64,000 nucleotides of DNA from ZC4RG29 sp964521255 (GCA_964521255.1 CAZFRM010000020.1:1-64000), one strand, 5' to 3'; positions 35,259-45,717 are shown, numbered from the stretch's first letter. Notes: generated by a model not told the origin, from the letters alone. Made by a program: numbers and translations.

Positions 35259-36029
35259 ATGATCAGGCTCATTTCTTTAATCATCTTTTCTTTTGCATCA
35301 ATCCTGTATGCCCAGGTACCAGAAGTTAAATCCACCGTTTACCAGTGGGATGATTTGGAAGTTGTCAAGGAAGAAACACGTGACCGGAGGCAGGTACTGA
35401 AAGGAAGCACGACTGATCTTGCCTTCCTGGAAATTCATACATCAACATTGCAACCGGGTAAATCACCTCACCCTGGTCATACGCATAAAGATGAGGAGGA
35501 ATTAATCATCGTAAAAGAGGGAAAACTTAAAGTAACAATTGGTAATCAAAGTAAAGTGATTGGTCCCGGAAGTGTGGCATTAGCTATCCCTGGAGATGAA
35601 CATGGTTTCGAAAATGGAGGAGACACACCGGTAACCTATTACGTATTAAAGTACAAATCCAAATTGCCAATGAATGTTGAACGTGGCAAACAAAGCGGCG
35701 GCTCTTTTATACTGGATTATAACGACATTCCTTTTACTGCTCACGATAAAGGGGGAATCAGAAAATATTTTGACAGACCTACAGCAATGTCCAGCAGATT
35801 TGAGATGCATGTGACTACACTTAACACGGGATTAAAAAGTCACGACCCACACACGCATCGTGCAGAAGAGATTGTACTGTTAATGAATGGAGATGCTGAA
35901 ATGCAGATAAGTGAAGATCATCTTCCGGCAACTCCGGGAGCTGTAATTTTTCTGGGAGCTAATGTATTGCACGCCATTCGAAATACAGGAAGTGAGGCTT
36001 GTGAGTATTTTGCTTTTCAATGGCAGTGA
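35259..36029 (+). CDS. Exported two-cupin protein (256 aa)
   Basis: A signal peptide (IRLISLIIFSFASILYAQ) is followed by two cupin barrels. The first carries the metal-binding pattern PHPGHTHKDEEELIIV and later H in PGDEHGFENGG. The second has HDPHTHRAEEIVLLM and H in ANVLHAIRNTG. Bicupins include oxalate decarboxylases, dioxygenases and sugar or uronate isomerase-like enzymes; none can be assigned. Its position inside a xylanolytic operon, 15 nt after GH10, suggests action on released sugars or on a plant phenolic or uronate product in the periplasm. Confidence 0.82.
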   Translation: MIRLISLIIFSFASILYAQVPEVKSTVYQWDDLEVVKEETRDRRQVLKGSTTDLAFLEIHTSTLQPGKSPHPGHTHKDEEELIIVKEGKLKVTIGNQSKVIGPGSVALAIPGDEHGFENGGDTPVTYYVLKYKSKLPMNVERGKQSGGSFILDYNDIPFTAHDKGGIRKYFDRPTAMSSRFEMHVTTLNTGLKSHDPHTHRAEEIVLLMNGDAEMQISEDHLPATPGAVIFLGANVLHAIRNTGSEACEYFAFQWQ

Positions 36030-36130
36030 TAATGGTTAAAAGTTAATTGTTAACCGGAGATTGTTCAAAGTCTATAAGATTTTATAATACCATTTCAATA
36101 TTTCCTCAAACTATAACACCTTCCTTTCTC

Positions 36131-38779
36131 ATGGTAGAATTTTCATACTTCAAACAGCTTTTGAGATCATTTGCTGTTTTGTTTATCGTTCTTCTTTCAT
36201 CTTGTGGTAAACAAGATGAAAAATATTCCTATCCTTTTTTAAATCCTTCACTCAGTATTGAAGAGCGTGTCACCGACCTGGTAGGGCGAATGACATTGGA
36301 AGAAAAAATAAGCCAGATGTCGAACGGCGCTCCTGCTATTGAACGCCTTGGTGTACCGGAATATAACTGGTGGAACGAAGGACTTCATGGTGTAGCAAGA
36401 GCAGGGTTGGCCACTGTATATCCACAGGCTATTGGTTTAGGGGCTACATGGGATGAAGAAATGATGTTTCGTGTATCTACAGCAATTTCAGATGAAGCGC
36501 GGGCCAAGCATCATAATTTTGTGAGTAAAGGAAAACGATCCCTTTATCAGGGCCTCACCTTATGGTCACCAAATATCAACATCTTTCGCGACCCGCGATG
36601 GGGTAGGGGACAGGAAACGTATGGAGAAGATCCTTTTCTTACCGGCAGACTTGCTGTTCAGTTTGTTAAAGGTCTGCAGGGTGATGATCCGAATTATTTC
36701 AAAACGATAGCAACGGTAAAGCATTTCGCGGTTCACAGCGGACCGGAACCGGAGCGCCATTCATTTGATGCTGTAGTTAACCAAAGAGATTTTCTTGAAA
36801 CCTATCTTCCTCAATTTGAAATGGGAATTAAAGAAGGTGGAGCTTATTCAATCATGTGCGCATATAACCGGTTGAATGGTGACGCATGTTGTGGCAGTGA
36901 TAAATTACTCACCGATCTATTGAGAAAAGACTGGAACTTTCAGGGCTTTGTCGTTTCCGACTGTGATGCCATCGAAGATATTTATCAGCATCATAAAATT
37001 GTAGTTACTCCCGAAGAAGCTGCTGCGTTAGCAGTAAAGTCGGGATGTGATTTGAGTTGTGGCAAAGTATACAAATCGCTGAAGGAAGCAGTTGAGAAAA
37101 AAATAATCAGCGAAGAAGAAATTGATGTTTCTGTGAAAAGATTGTTTACAGCACGATTCAGACTGGGCATGTTTGACCCTCCAGAAATGGTGAAGTATGC
37201 CAATATAAATTATGATGTTGTTGACAGTAAAGAACACAAAGACCTGGCCCTTGAAGCTGCACGTAAATCAATTGTGTTGCTTGAGAATAAAAATAATTTT
37301 TTACCACTGAAAAAGGAGAATGTAAAAACAGTCGCTGTAATCGGACCCAATGCTGATCAGTGGTTGATGTTGTTGGGTAATTACAATGGTGTGCCCTCCA
37401 GTGCGGTAACTCCATTCAAAGGCATCCAGGAAAAATTAGGCGATCAGTCGAAAGTTTTGTTTGCACAGGGAAGTGAGCTCGCGAGTGGCATGCCCATGTT
37501 TTATACAATACCATCATCGTTATTATTTACATCGGAAAACAAACCGGGGGTAAGCGCTGAGTATTTCAATAACAATGATCTCAGCGGAAGCCCTTTATTT
37601 TCTTCTGTCGAATCAAATCTCGATGCGAACTGGTACGACAAAGCGCCGAGAGAAGATATGGATGACGATAATTTCAGCGTTCGCTGGATTACCGATCTCG
37701 TGCCGGATCAGTCGGGTGTTTTTCAATTAGGATTTATTAGTACATGCAATACTAAACTTTATTTGAATGACAGCCTGATAGCCCGAACCGTTTATCACTT
37801 CCGTGATGAGTATGGAGATCCACGACTAAGAAAATCAAATCCTGTTGCGCTGGAGAAAGGAAAACGCTATCGGATAAAAGTAGAGGCAGTAGAATCATAT
37901 GCAGATGCACAGGTTCAACTTGTTTGGGCAGCGCCAAAACCTGAACTGAAGAAGCAAGCATTAGAAATTGCGAAACAAGCGGATGTGGTTGTAATGTGTA
38001 TGGGACTCACGGCAAGAATGGAAGGAGAGGAGATGGATATTGTGATTGATGGATTCAGAGGTGGCGATCGCACAAAACTCGATTTACCAAAAGTTCAACA
38101 AGATTTGATTAAGTCGATCCACGCATTAGGAAAACCGATTGTACTGGTGTTATTAAATGGAAGTGCTTTGGCCATCAATTGGGAAAAAGAAAATATTCCG
38201 GCCATCATTGAAGCGTGGTATCCCGGTCAGGCTGCTGGCCAGGCGATCGCGGATGTGTTGTTCGGTGATTATAATCCCGGCGGAAAATTACCGGTAACAT
38301 TTTACACATCAGAAAAGGATCTTCCTGCATTCGATGATTATAATTTGACAAAGCAAACGTACCGTTATTTTAAAGGTAAGCCGTTGTATCCTTTCGGATA
38401 TGGATTGAGCTACACGACATTTGGTTATGAGAATCTTAAAACAGGTGAAGATCACAAAGCTGGAGATAGTGTTAAGGTTTCCGTTGATGTGAGAAACATA
38501 GGAAAGTTAGCCGGTGATGAAGTCGTACAACTTTATGTATCAAATAAAAGTGCAACTGTTCCGGTACCTATCAGTTCGTTGAAAGGATTTAAAAGAATAC
38601 ATCTTCAGCCAGGTGAAACAAAACCAATTGAGTTTGTTCTCCCACCCGATGCGTTTTCTGTTATTGATGATCAGAATAAAAGGGTAGTGATTCCAGGGGA
38701 GTTTGAATTGTTTGTAGGTGGAGGACAACTATTGCAGGATGGTGCAAATGGAATTTCAGCCGGGATAATTCTTAAATAA
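36131..38779 (+). CDS. GH3 beta-xylosidase with PA14 insert, lipoprotein (882 aa)
   Basis: Releases xylose from the non-reducing ends of xylo-oligosaccharides. ATG 36131 gives a lipobox (FIVLLSSC); the frame extends further upstream without a signal. Domain order: GH3 barrel with nucleophile Asp277 (FVVSDCDAI), GH3 C-terminal domain interrupted by a PA14 domain (about 465-620, VSAEYFNNNDLSG to QLVWAAP), and a fibronectin-III-like end (VSVDVRNIGKLAGDEVVQLY). The opening (RMTLEEKISQMS, YNWWNEGLHGVAR) is typical of plant-type xylosidases. Last gene of the plus-strand run. Confidence 0.92.
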   Translation: MVEFSYFKQLLRSFAVLFIVLLSSCGKQDEKYSYPFLNPSLSIEERVTDLVGRMTLEEKISQMSNGAPAIERLGVPEYNWWNEGLHGVARAGLATVYPQAIGLGATWDEEMMFRVSTAISDEARAKHHNFVSKGKRSLYQGLTLWSPNINIFRDPRWGRGQETYGEDPFLTGRLAVQFVKGLQGDDPNYFKTIATVKHFAVHSGPEPERHSFDAVVNQRDFLETYLPQFEMGIKEGGAYSIMCAYNRLNGDACCGSDKLLTDLLRKDWNFQGFVVSDCDAIEDIYQHHKIVVTPEEAAALAVKSGCDLSCGKVYKSLKEAVEKKIISEEEIDVSVKRLFTARFRLGMFDPPEMVKYANINYDVVDSKEHKDLALEAARKSIVLLENKNNFLPLKKENVKTVAVIGPNADQWLMLLGNYNGVPSSAVTPFKGIQEKLGDQSKVLFAQGSELASGMPMFYTIPSSLLFTSENKPGVSAEYFNNNDLSGSPLFSSVESNLDANWYDKAPREDMDDDNFSVRWITDLVPDQSGVFQLGFISTCNTKLYLNDSLIARTVYHFRDEYGDPRLRKSNPVALEKGKRYRIKVEAVESYADAQVQLVWAAPKPELKKQALEIAKQADVVVMCMGLTARMEGEEMDIVIDGFRGGDRTKLDLPKVQQDLIKSIHALGKPIVLVLLNGSALAINWEKENIPAIIEAWYPGQAAGQAIADVLFGDYNPGGKLPVTFYTSEKDLPAFDDYNLTKQTYRYFKGKPLYPFGYGLSYTTFGYENLKTGEDHKAGDSVKVSVDVRNIGKLAGDEVVQLYVSNKSATVPVPISSLKGFKRIHLQPGETKPIEFVLPPDAFSVIDDQNKRVVIPGEFELFVGGGQLLQDGANGISAGIILK

Positions 38780-38845
38780 AGCACAAATGAATTTGGGAGG
38801 GCTTACTTATGAGAAAATATTGAACGTCCTTTAAAATGTGATTTC

Positions 38846-39070
38846 AAGGAGGCTCCTATGGAGCCAGGCTTTTATCTTGATATTTTTTCTATAGACAGGA
38901 AGCTCCTACGGAGCTGATAAAATTTAAGAACATTACGAAGCCGATAAAATTTAAGAAATAATCCATGCGGATTCTGGGATCAGGACTTAAATGAGCATTC
39001 AACTCCATAGGAGTTTCCTGTCTATAGCATTACAATCAATTAGATGACATGGCTCCGTAGGAGCCTCCTG
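38846..39070. repeat. 225-bp nested-palindrome module, copy 1
   Basis: Outer arms 38846-38866 and 39050-39070 (19 of 21 complementary) and inner arms 38890-38916 and 39000-39026 (24 of 27). Each arm is itself a hairpin of the form GGCTCC-TAT-GGAGCC. There is no ORF. It is repeated 349 bp downstream at 39195-39419 with the same length. Confidence 0.9.
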
Positions 39071-39117
39071 GGAATTGAGAAAGATATTCGCTGATAGAAT
39101 TTTAAATGATAGATATT

Positions 39118-39190
39118 TCCGAAATCGAATCACGCCATAACAATTACTTTGTTGCCCTTAATTTTTGTTTTAGTCAAACAAGCTTTTTGA
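39118..39190 (-). pseudogene. Decayed duplicate of the esterase gene 3' end
   Basis: About nine in ten bases match 39569-39640, the coding region near the C-terminus of the neighbouring esterase (for example CAATTACTTTGTTGCC in both), with one indel. The last roughly 95 bp of the gene are missing. It sits between the two palindromic modules, so the esterase 3' end was copied with the module and then decayed. Confidence 0.85.
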
Positions 39191-39194
39191 TTTC

Positions 39195-39419
39195 AAGGAG
39201 GCTTCGATGGAGCCAGACTTTATCTTGACAATTTTTTTTTATAGACAGGGAGCTCCTACGGAGCTGATAAAATTAAGAATATTACGAAGCCGATAAAATT
39301 TAAGTTATTATCCATACGGATTCTGGGATCAGGACTTAAGAGAACATTCAACTCCGTAGGAGTTTCCTGTCTATAGCAATACAATCAATTAGATGACATG
39401 GCTCCGTAGGAGCCTCCTT
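39195..39419. repeat. 225-bp nested-palindrome module, copy 2
   Basis: Same architecture as copy 1: outer arms at 39195-39215 and 39399-39419, inner arms at 39240-39266 and 39349-39375. It is followed by GGGAATTGAGAAAGATA, as in copy 1, then the end of the esterase gene. Together with copy 1 it accounts for most of the 38780-39470 gap. Confidence 0.9.
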
Positions 39420-39470
39420 GGGGAATTGAGAAAGATAATCGCTGATAGAATTTTTAAAATGATAGATATT

Positions 39471-41411
39471 TTACTCCGTTGTAAATGGTGAGGCCGGCAA
39501 TCCATCTTTATTGTAAAGGTTAGCGCCTTGCGGATTATCAGCCCATGCATAGCGCACAATTGCAGGATTCGAAATTGAATCACTCCATACAATTACTTTG
39601 TTGCCTTTGATTTTTGCTTTAGCCCATACAAACTTTTTATCATTCCCTGCGATCGAAAAATATTTCAACTCATTACCACCTTTTGTTACAAGACCTTTAC
39701 CGACATTATCAAAAGTGAGCGTGATTTTGTTGCCTTTGATTTTCATGGATTGGTACATCGGGCCTGATGAAATAATTTTTTTATTTCCATAAGCAAGTTT
39801 TTCCGCTGCAAGTGCAAGTCGCTTTCCAACATCTTCTTTATTCAATGGATGTATATCATTCCATTCACCAAGATCAATAGTGACAGCCATTTCTGTATTG
39901 GGCACTTGTAATGTTTTACGCTGAGCTTCTCTTAACGCAGCCCATTCGCTTTCGACTGGCTGATCCGTTGGTTCCATAAAATTGGCGAGCTGCACAAAAA
40001 GAAATGGAAAGTCACCCTGATCCCATTTTTGTCGCCAGTTGTTAATCATTGCAGGAAATGTTTTTTCATACTCCTTCGCTCTTGAAGTATTCGATTCACC
40101 CTGGTACCAGATCACACCTTTAATAGAATAATTTAAAAGAGGCGAAATCATTTTGTTGTAAAGTCCGGTTGGTTTGAAACGAACTGTTGTCTGATTTCCA
40201 ATCGGCGGCATGGATGTGCCAAGTTTATATTTCCAACTCCCTTTGAGGTCAAGTGTATCATTCCCGACAGCCAGGTAATAAGGCTTGTCTAAAATGAATC
40301 CGCCACGGCCGGAACTATTAATAACCCTTATAGCGATTGTGTTCTCTCCTTCTTTTAAAACATCAGGACCGAATTGATATCTACGGGGCGGGTACTGGTA
40401 ACCCGTTGTTCCGACAAATGTACCATTAACAAAAACAGAATCCTGATCTACAATTCTTCCCATCCAAAGTTTCGCAGGACTTCCAACCATGGATTTAGGA
40501 ACATTGATTTTTTTTCTAAACCAAACGGATCCATTTACATCACCAAGTGGGCCATCTGCCCAGAAGCCTGGAATGGTTGTCTCACTCCAATTGCTGTCAT
40601 TGAAGTCTGGCGTAGTGTACTTTATGTGGTCTTCGGAAATCCCTTTATCCTTGCTTTTCATTTCGTGATACCACGTGTCGGATGTTTTCTTGTTGCTTGC
40701 TTCAATCTCCTCAATGAGTTTGTCATCTTTGAATCGCTGCAACTCATTGTAGAGATCAGGAAATTTAATTAACACATCTTCACTTATCCACGCTTCAACC
40801 GGAGATCCGCCGAGCGCCGAATTAATTAAACCAATGGGGATATGATGCTTCTCATAAATTTCTCTCGCGAAGAAGTAGGCAACAGCCGAGAACCCTAATA
40901 CACTTTTTGGATTGGCAGATTCCCAGTTACCGGATTCGACATCAGGATTTTCTTTTTTAAAATCATATTTATCCGGAACAAGGAACTGCCGGATGTTTTT
41001 GTTTTCAGCATTCGTAATGATGGCGCTATACTTTTCCTTGACGCGCTCCATGGTAAGCTCCATGTTTGATTGCCCGGAACAGATCCACACATCACCGAAC
41101 AGAATGTCGTTGATTTTTATTTCATTAGTCCCTTTAATCGTCATTTCAAATGGACCACCTGCCGCATGAGGGGGAATAAGAATTTTCCAATTCCCATCAA
41201 CATCCGCCTGTGTTTTGTAAGCGTTATTATTGAATATCAATTCAACATTTTCATTTGACGAAGCCCAACCCCAGATTTTTAATTTTGTATCTCTTTGCAA
41301 AACCATTCCGTCACTGATAAGACGAGGAAGTCTTATTTGACTGAACGCTACACTGGCAAAATGTATAAGTAAGAAACCTGTTATAAGTGGCCTAAGAATA
41401 AATTGAATCAT
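39471..41411 (-). CDS. SGNH sialate-O-acetylesterase-type carbohydrate esterase (646 aa)
   Basis: A secreted esterase (signal peptide to about residue 25). The SGNH/DUF303 hydrolase is split by an inserted beta-sandwich. Nucleophile Ser115 is in ICSGQSNMEL, the oxyanion region is LINSALGGSPVEAW, and the catalytic Asp-His pair is in WNDIHPLNKEDVG. The sialate O-acetylesterase family includes xylan-specific deacetylases, and the genes on both sides act on xylan, so acetyl-xylan is the probable substrate. The 3' end has been copied into the neighbouring repeat region. Expression is separate from the GH115-GH10 pair. Confidence 0.88.
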   Translation of the reverse strand: MIQFILRPLITGFLLIHFASVAFSQIRLPRLISDGMVLQRDTKLKIWGWASSNENVELIFNNNAYKTQADVDGNWKILIPPHAAGGPFEMTIKGTNEIKINDILFGDVWICSGQSNMELTMERVKEKYSAIITNAENKNIRQFLVPDKYDFKKENPDVESGNWESANPKSVLGFSAVAYFFAREIYEKHHIPIGLINSALGGSPVEAWISEDVLIKFPDLYNELQRFKDDKLIEEIEASNKKTSDTWYHEMKSKDKGISEDHIKYTTPDFNDSNWSETTIPGFWADGPLGDVNGSVWFRKKINVPKSMVGSPAKLWMGRIVDQDSVFVNGTFVGTTGYQYPPRRYQFGPDVLKEGENTIAIRVINSSGRGGFILDKPYYLAVGNDTLDLKGSWKYKLGTSMPPIGNQTTVRFKPTGLYNKMISPLLNYSIKGVIWYQGESNTSRAKEYEKTFPAMINNWRQKWDQGDFPFLFVQLANFMEPTDQPVESEWAALREAQRKTLQVPNTEMAVTIDLGEWNDIHPLNKEDVGKRLALAAEKLAYGNKKIISSGPMYQSMKIKGNKITLTFDNVGKGLVTKGGNELKYFSIAGNDKKFVWAKAKIKGNKVIVWSDSISNPAIVRYAWADNPQGANLYNKDGLPASPFTTE

Positions 41412-41545
41412 GGTTCAAAATAAATTTGTAAGAACATATTATTTATTTGCAAACATTGTTGTCCGCCTAAAATGTAGCATTACGCAGGCATCCGTTTTTC
41501 TAGTCGGACAATAGTAATTTACAAACACAACTTTATCCTATAATT

Positions 41546-41710
<165 letters not shown>

Positions 41711-41712
<2 letters not shown>

Positions 41713-42811
41713 AAAACCTCACCACTTCCCAATACACTTTCTTCGGTTTCAATTCCTGATCAAATAAAAGAGGATAATTCTTTCTGCCTCTCACGGGAAA
41801 ATTATCTAACCACGAGTGTTTATCAGAAATATTCCAGAAGGTAACACCTGCTAATTTGTCTTTGTATTCGCGAAACACTTCGAAGAACATTTTATATTGT
41901 TCCAACTGTTTTTGTTCCCGCTCGCCGGTGAAAGTATCGTCTTCCCCTTCCTTCATATCCCGTCTTTCATGTTCACTTTGATAAACTGAAACATCCAGTT
42001 CAGTGATCTGTACTTCTAATCCTAAAGAAGAGAATTTTTCGATGGATTCTTTAATGGCTTGTGAAGAAGGCTCATAGATCGACCAGTGACCTTGAAGTCC
42101 TACACCGTGAATGGGAACTTTGGCTTCAATTAACTTTTTTACCAGGGTATAAATTCTTTCACGCTTGCCAGGACTTTCTGTATTGTAGTCGTTGTAAAAC
42201 AATAAAGCATCAGGGTCAGCTTCGTGCGCATATTCAAAAGCTTTGGCAACGAATTCTTCACCACATATCTTATACCATTGCGATTCGCGAAAGTATTTGC
42301 TGTCGTTGTCGTCGATCACTTCGTTTACAACATCCCATGCATAAATTTTTCCTTTGTAGCGGGTCACTACATCGGTGATGTGATCCTTCAATCTTTTTAG
42401 TAAAACTTCCTTCGTTACTTCTCCACCTTTTTCGTCTTTAAATAGCCACCCCGGTGCTTGATTGTGCCAGCATAATGTATGTCCTCTTAACTTTAAATTA
42501 TGTTTTGTCGCAAAATCTGCAATCTCATCTGCAGGCGCCCAGTTGTACCGATTCTCTTCGGGATGAATCGGTCCCATCTTCATTGCGTTTTCAGCGGTAA
42601 TGCTGCTGAAATGCTTGAGTATAAGTTCAGCTTCCGGGCCTTTCAATGCTTGCGGTGAAACAGCGACGCCCATTGTAAAATAGTCTTTATAATAATCTTT
42701 TAAACCTTTTTCTTCTTCCGGATCTCCGGGAGGGGAAGTCTGTTGAACAGCCTGCGAAAATGTATTGAAGGAAAAGAAGGCTAAGCAGAGAATAACGGAT
42801 AGGTGTTTCAT
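41711..42811 (-). CDS. GH10 endo-beta-1,4-xylanase, single domain (366 aa)
   Basis: A second GH10 enzyme, with a signal peptide (MKHLSVILCLAFFSFNTFS) but no sorting domain or binding module, so probably periplasmic. Acid/base Glu164 is in AWDVVNEVIDD and nucleophile Glu271 in VQITELDVSVY; the substrate-site motifs TAENAMK and GHTLCWHNQAP are intact. It lies 38 nt after the GH115 gene and is surely cotranscribed with it. A likely role is trimming imported glucuronoxylo-oligosaccharides before GH67 and GH3. ATG 42811 is chosen over 42832 for the signal peptide. Confidence 0.95.
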
Positions 42812-42849
42812 ATGAATACTTTTTGTAAACAAAGAAATTTATAATTGAA

Positions 42850-45717
42850 TTATTGTTGAGTATTCTGCAAGCGGTAATAGCTTTCAGGCGGCCCCAGGTA
42901 ACTTGGTTTAGCGCCTGTCGTTTCCACTAAAATTTTTTGCAACACCACGGCAGGATCAACGCGCCAGAATTTTATAGTGTGTACACCTGGCTTACTGACG
43001 GTATGTGTAGATACGGACTGGATAATATTATTTGCCAGGCATTTTTCCCATGCGTTTAATGATTTGTCAGGATGAAGGTTGATGATTTGAGGCGCTTCAT
43101 CATCGATGGAAATAGCATAACGAAGTCCGTCGTTGTTGTGGAAATCAAGGGTAGGTGAAATGTAAGTGGTGAGATTAATTTCACCTGTAGTGAATAAGTT
43201 TATCGTGTATTCAAGATGAGGAGAATTACCACCCGGTGTTTCACTTTTTGCTGTAACAGGGAATGTAGTCATAGCCGAAAGCGTTCTTCCTAAGTCAGGA
43301 AGCAATTGCCAGGTTACCGATGATGTATTCACCGCTTTTGTATAATGAGCTGCTTCAATAGACACATAACCATTGCCTTCAACATGACCAATAATTTCTT
43401 CTTGTTTTAATTCATGACTGTAAACAGTGGATTTGATGTCAACACTTTTTCCATTTTCTGCGGTTACAGTTAAAGTGACTGGTTGTGTTCCCGCTGGAAT
43501 ATTTTTCCAGTCTATGGTTACATGGATACGTTGTTCCTTTTCTATCGTTCCTTCTTTTGGAGCTATGATAACCCAGGGTACATTTGCTTTTACCGTATAG
43601 TTAAAAGGAGTTTCTCCGCGGTTAAAAATTTCAATGTAGTGTTGTTGTTGATTGTATACATCAAATGACGGAAGTATAGCTTCACCGGTTTCCATTGGCC
43701 ACCATTGATCGGAGCCTTCAACAGCAACACCCATTTCGGCGGCGTGAGGAACAGAAAGTTTTTTTAATTCCGGAAGCACATCTTTTTCAGGTTGCTGCCA
43801 GTAGGTGTAGCTTATGTGTGTCTGGTCAGCAAAGTGATTCCATTTACCACCCGCCATTACTTTGTTGTAGTAATTTGTTAGTTCGGCATCTTTATTAAAT
43901 AATTCTTCTACGCGAACGGCGAGATCGTTGGTCTTTGCTCTTCCTTGCTGAGCATATAATCGGTTGAGGCCGGTTGTAATGTGAAGTTCATTCAGATTGG
44001 CGCAAGCTTTTACAGGAAACAACACCAGCTGATAGTATGCGTCTTTGTATTCCGCAGGTAATGTGTTATAAATTTTTTCTGCATCTTCTGCCAGTTGGTT
44101 ATATTCTTTTACAATGCGTTCGGCTTCGTTATAACTGGTGAGGCTATACGTTTCAGGTGAAAGCAGTTCTGGTTTTCTTCGTGCGTTAAATTTCGTGTAG
44201 GTTGAAATGATTCGCGCTATTTCATCTGCATGTTGATTGCCAAAAGTATAAGCAGCCCATTGCTTTGTATAATCATCCAGGTTGTCCTGGTTCCATTTTT
44301 TTGGATTCCATGCGTAGTCAAGAAAGAAATCAATTGGGAATTCCATGGGCTTGATATCACCTACGTTTACAATCCATATCCTATTGGCGCCATATTCATA
44401 GGCAAGATTCATTTGTTCCCAAACCCTTGTAATTGGATTTGTATTTAGCCATTTATAATTGCGAGGACCACCCACATAATCGTAGTGATAATAAATTCCA
44501 TAGCTCCCTTTTCGCGGAGCATCGGAGAGTTTTGGCAGCTTTCTTATATTTCCCCAGTTATCATCGCACAGTAACAGCGTAACATCATCGGGAACACGCA
44601 TTCCGTTATCGTAATAATCCTGTACTTCTTTGTAGAGTGCCCAAACCTGCGGCGTTTCTGTTATGTCTTTGCCTGTGACTTCTTTAATAATTTCGCGCTG
44701 ATCTTTCACAATTTTTTCCAACAGTGATGTGTTGGTTTCTGCACTCATGGCCTCGTCGCCATCGCCACGCATAGCCAGGGTTACAATACTTTCATTGTTG
44801 CCCATGCGTTTTATTCCTTCCTTCCAGAATTCTCTCAGCTGATTTTCATTTGTAGCATAATTCCATTCACCACCACCTTCGCGTTTCCATTCAACATGCG
44901 CTCTCGTCATGGGTTCATGGTGGGAAGTACTGAGCACGACGCCGTATTCGTCGGCCAGTTTCGGACTGAGTGGATCATCCGAATAAATGCTTTGTCCCCA
45001 CATGGCAGGCCAGAGAAAATTTCCTTTCAGGCGAAGAATCAACTCGAATACCTTTTCGTAAAATTTGTGATTGAAACCCCCATAGTTTTCCTGCACCCAT
45101 CCACCCAATGCCGGCTGCTCATCATTAATGAAAATGCCCCGGTATTTTACCGCTGGCTCACCTTGAGAATATCGACCAGGTTTTACATAAAGGGAACTGT
45201 TTTTTTTCACGGGAACATCAGCCCACCAATACCACGGAGAGACTCCAATTTCTTTTGAAATATCATAGAGGCCAAAGATGGTTCCGCGTTTATCACTACC
45301 AACTACAACCAAAGCACGTTTTACACCGGGCAAAGGGTTTTCTACAACTTGTATCAGAAAGGTTTCCCATTTTCCGGCAATGGTTGTGACATCAATTTTT
45401 TTCTTACGGATCAATTCGTCGATTTCCGGACTTTTACCAATGGTACCAACAATTATCAGGTCTTCGGATGTCGGAATTTTATCGGTATTTAATTGAGGTA
45501 AAATATTGGTTACACGCTCAATATCTTTTTGCAAATCTTTAGCGGCTCGTATAGCACCGGCATGATCTTTACTACTGATAAAAATATTGGTCGGCTTACC
45601 TGCAGCAGATAAGGGAAAATTATTCTTTTCTTTTTGATTGGTGATGTATGCTGTTTGTGAATGACTTTCAACTATGCAAAAACAAAGGAGTATCACTCCC
45701 AGTACTAACTGTTTCAT
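42850..45717 (-). CDS. GH115 alpha-glucuronidase (955 aa)
   Basis: Removes (4-O-methyl-)glucuronic acid from internal as well as terminal xyloses of glucuronoxylan, complementing GH67. Full length for the family, with a signal peptide (MKQLVLGVILLCFCIVESHS). Conserved stretches include GTIFGLYDISKEIGVSPWYWWADVPV, FLWPAMWGQSIYSDDPLSP and VTLLLCDDNWGNIRKLP; the last and TLAMRGDGDEAMS contain acidic residues near the active site. The C-terminal 250 residues are beta-rich (VPWVIIAPKEGTI, then YVSIEAAHYTKAV). A promoter-like pair lies at 45761-45789. It leads the GH115-GH10 operon. Confidence 0.95.
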   Translation of the reverse strand: MKQLVLGVILLCFCIVESHSQTAYITNQKEKNNFPLSAAGKPTNIFISSKDHAGAIRAAKDLQKDIERVTNILPQLNTDKIPTSEDLIIVGTIGKSPEIDELIRKKKIDVTTIAGKWETFLIQVVENPLPGVKRALVVVGSDKRGTIFGLYDISKEIGVSPWYWWADVPVKKNSSLYVKPGRYSQGEPAVKYRGIFINDEQPALGGWVQENYGGFNHKFYEKVFELILRLKGNFLWPAMWGQSIYSDDPLSPKLADEYGVVLSTSHHEPMTRAHVEWKREGGGEWNYATNENQLREFWKEGIKRMGNNESIVTLAMRGDGDEAMSAETNTSLLEKIVKDQREIIKEVTGKDITETPQVWALYKEVQDYYDNGMRVPDDVTLLLCDDNWGNIRKLPKLSDAPRKGSYGIYYHYDYVGGPRNYKWLNTNPITRVWEQMNLAYEYGANRIWIVNVGDIKPMEFPIDFFLDYAWNPKKWNQDNLDDYTKQWAAYTFGNQHADEIARIISTYTKFNARRKPELLSPETYSLTSYNEAERIVKEYNQLAEDAEKIYNTLPAEYKDAYYQLVLFPVKACANLNELHITTGLNRLYAQQGRAKTNDLAVRVEELFNKDAELTNYYNKVMAGGKWNHFADQTHISYTYWQQPEKDVLPELKKLSVPHAAEMGVAVEGSDQWWPMETGEAILPSFDVYNQQQHYIEIFNRGETPFNYTVKANVPWVIIAPKEGTIEKEQRIHVTIDWKNIPAGTQPVTLTVTAENGKSVDIKSTVYSHELKQEEIIGHVEGNGYVSIEAAHYTKAVNTSSVTWQLLPDLGRTLSAMTTFPVTAKSETPGGNSPHLEYTINLFTTGEINLTTYISPTLDFHNNDGLRYAISIDDEAPQIINLHPDKSLNAWEKCLANNIIQSVSTHTVSKPGVHTIKFWRVDPAVVLQKILVETTGAKPSYLGPPESYYRLQNTQQ

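Noticed and set aside
38846..39419. CRISPR array
   Set aside because: There are only two long modules with internal dyads and no short repeats with unique spacers; no cas gene is present.
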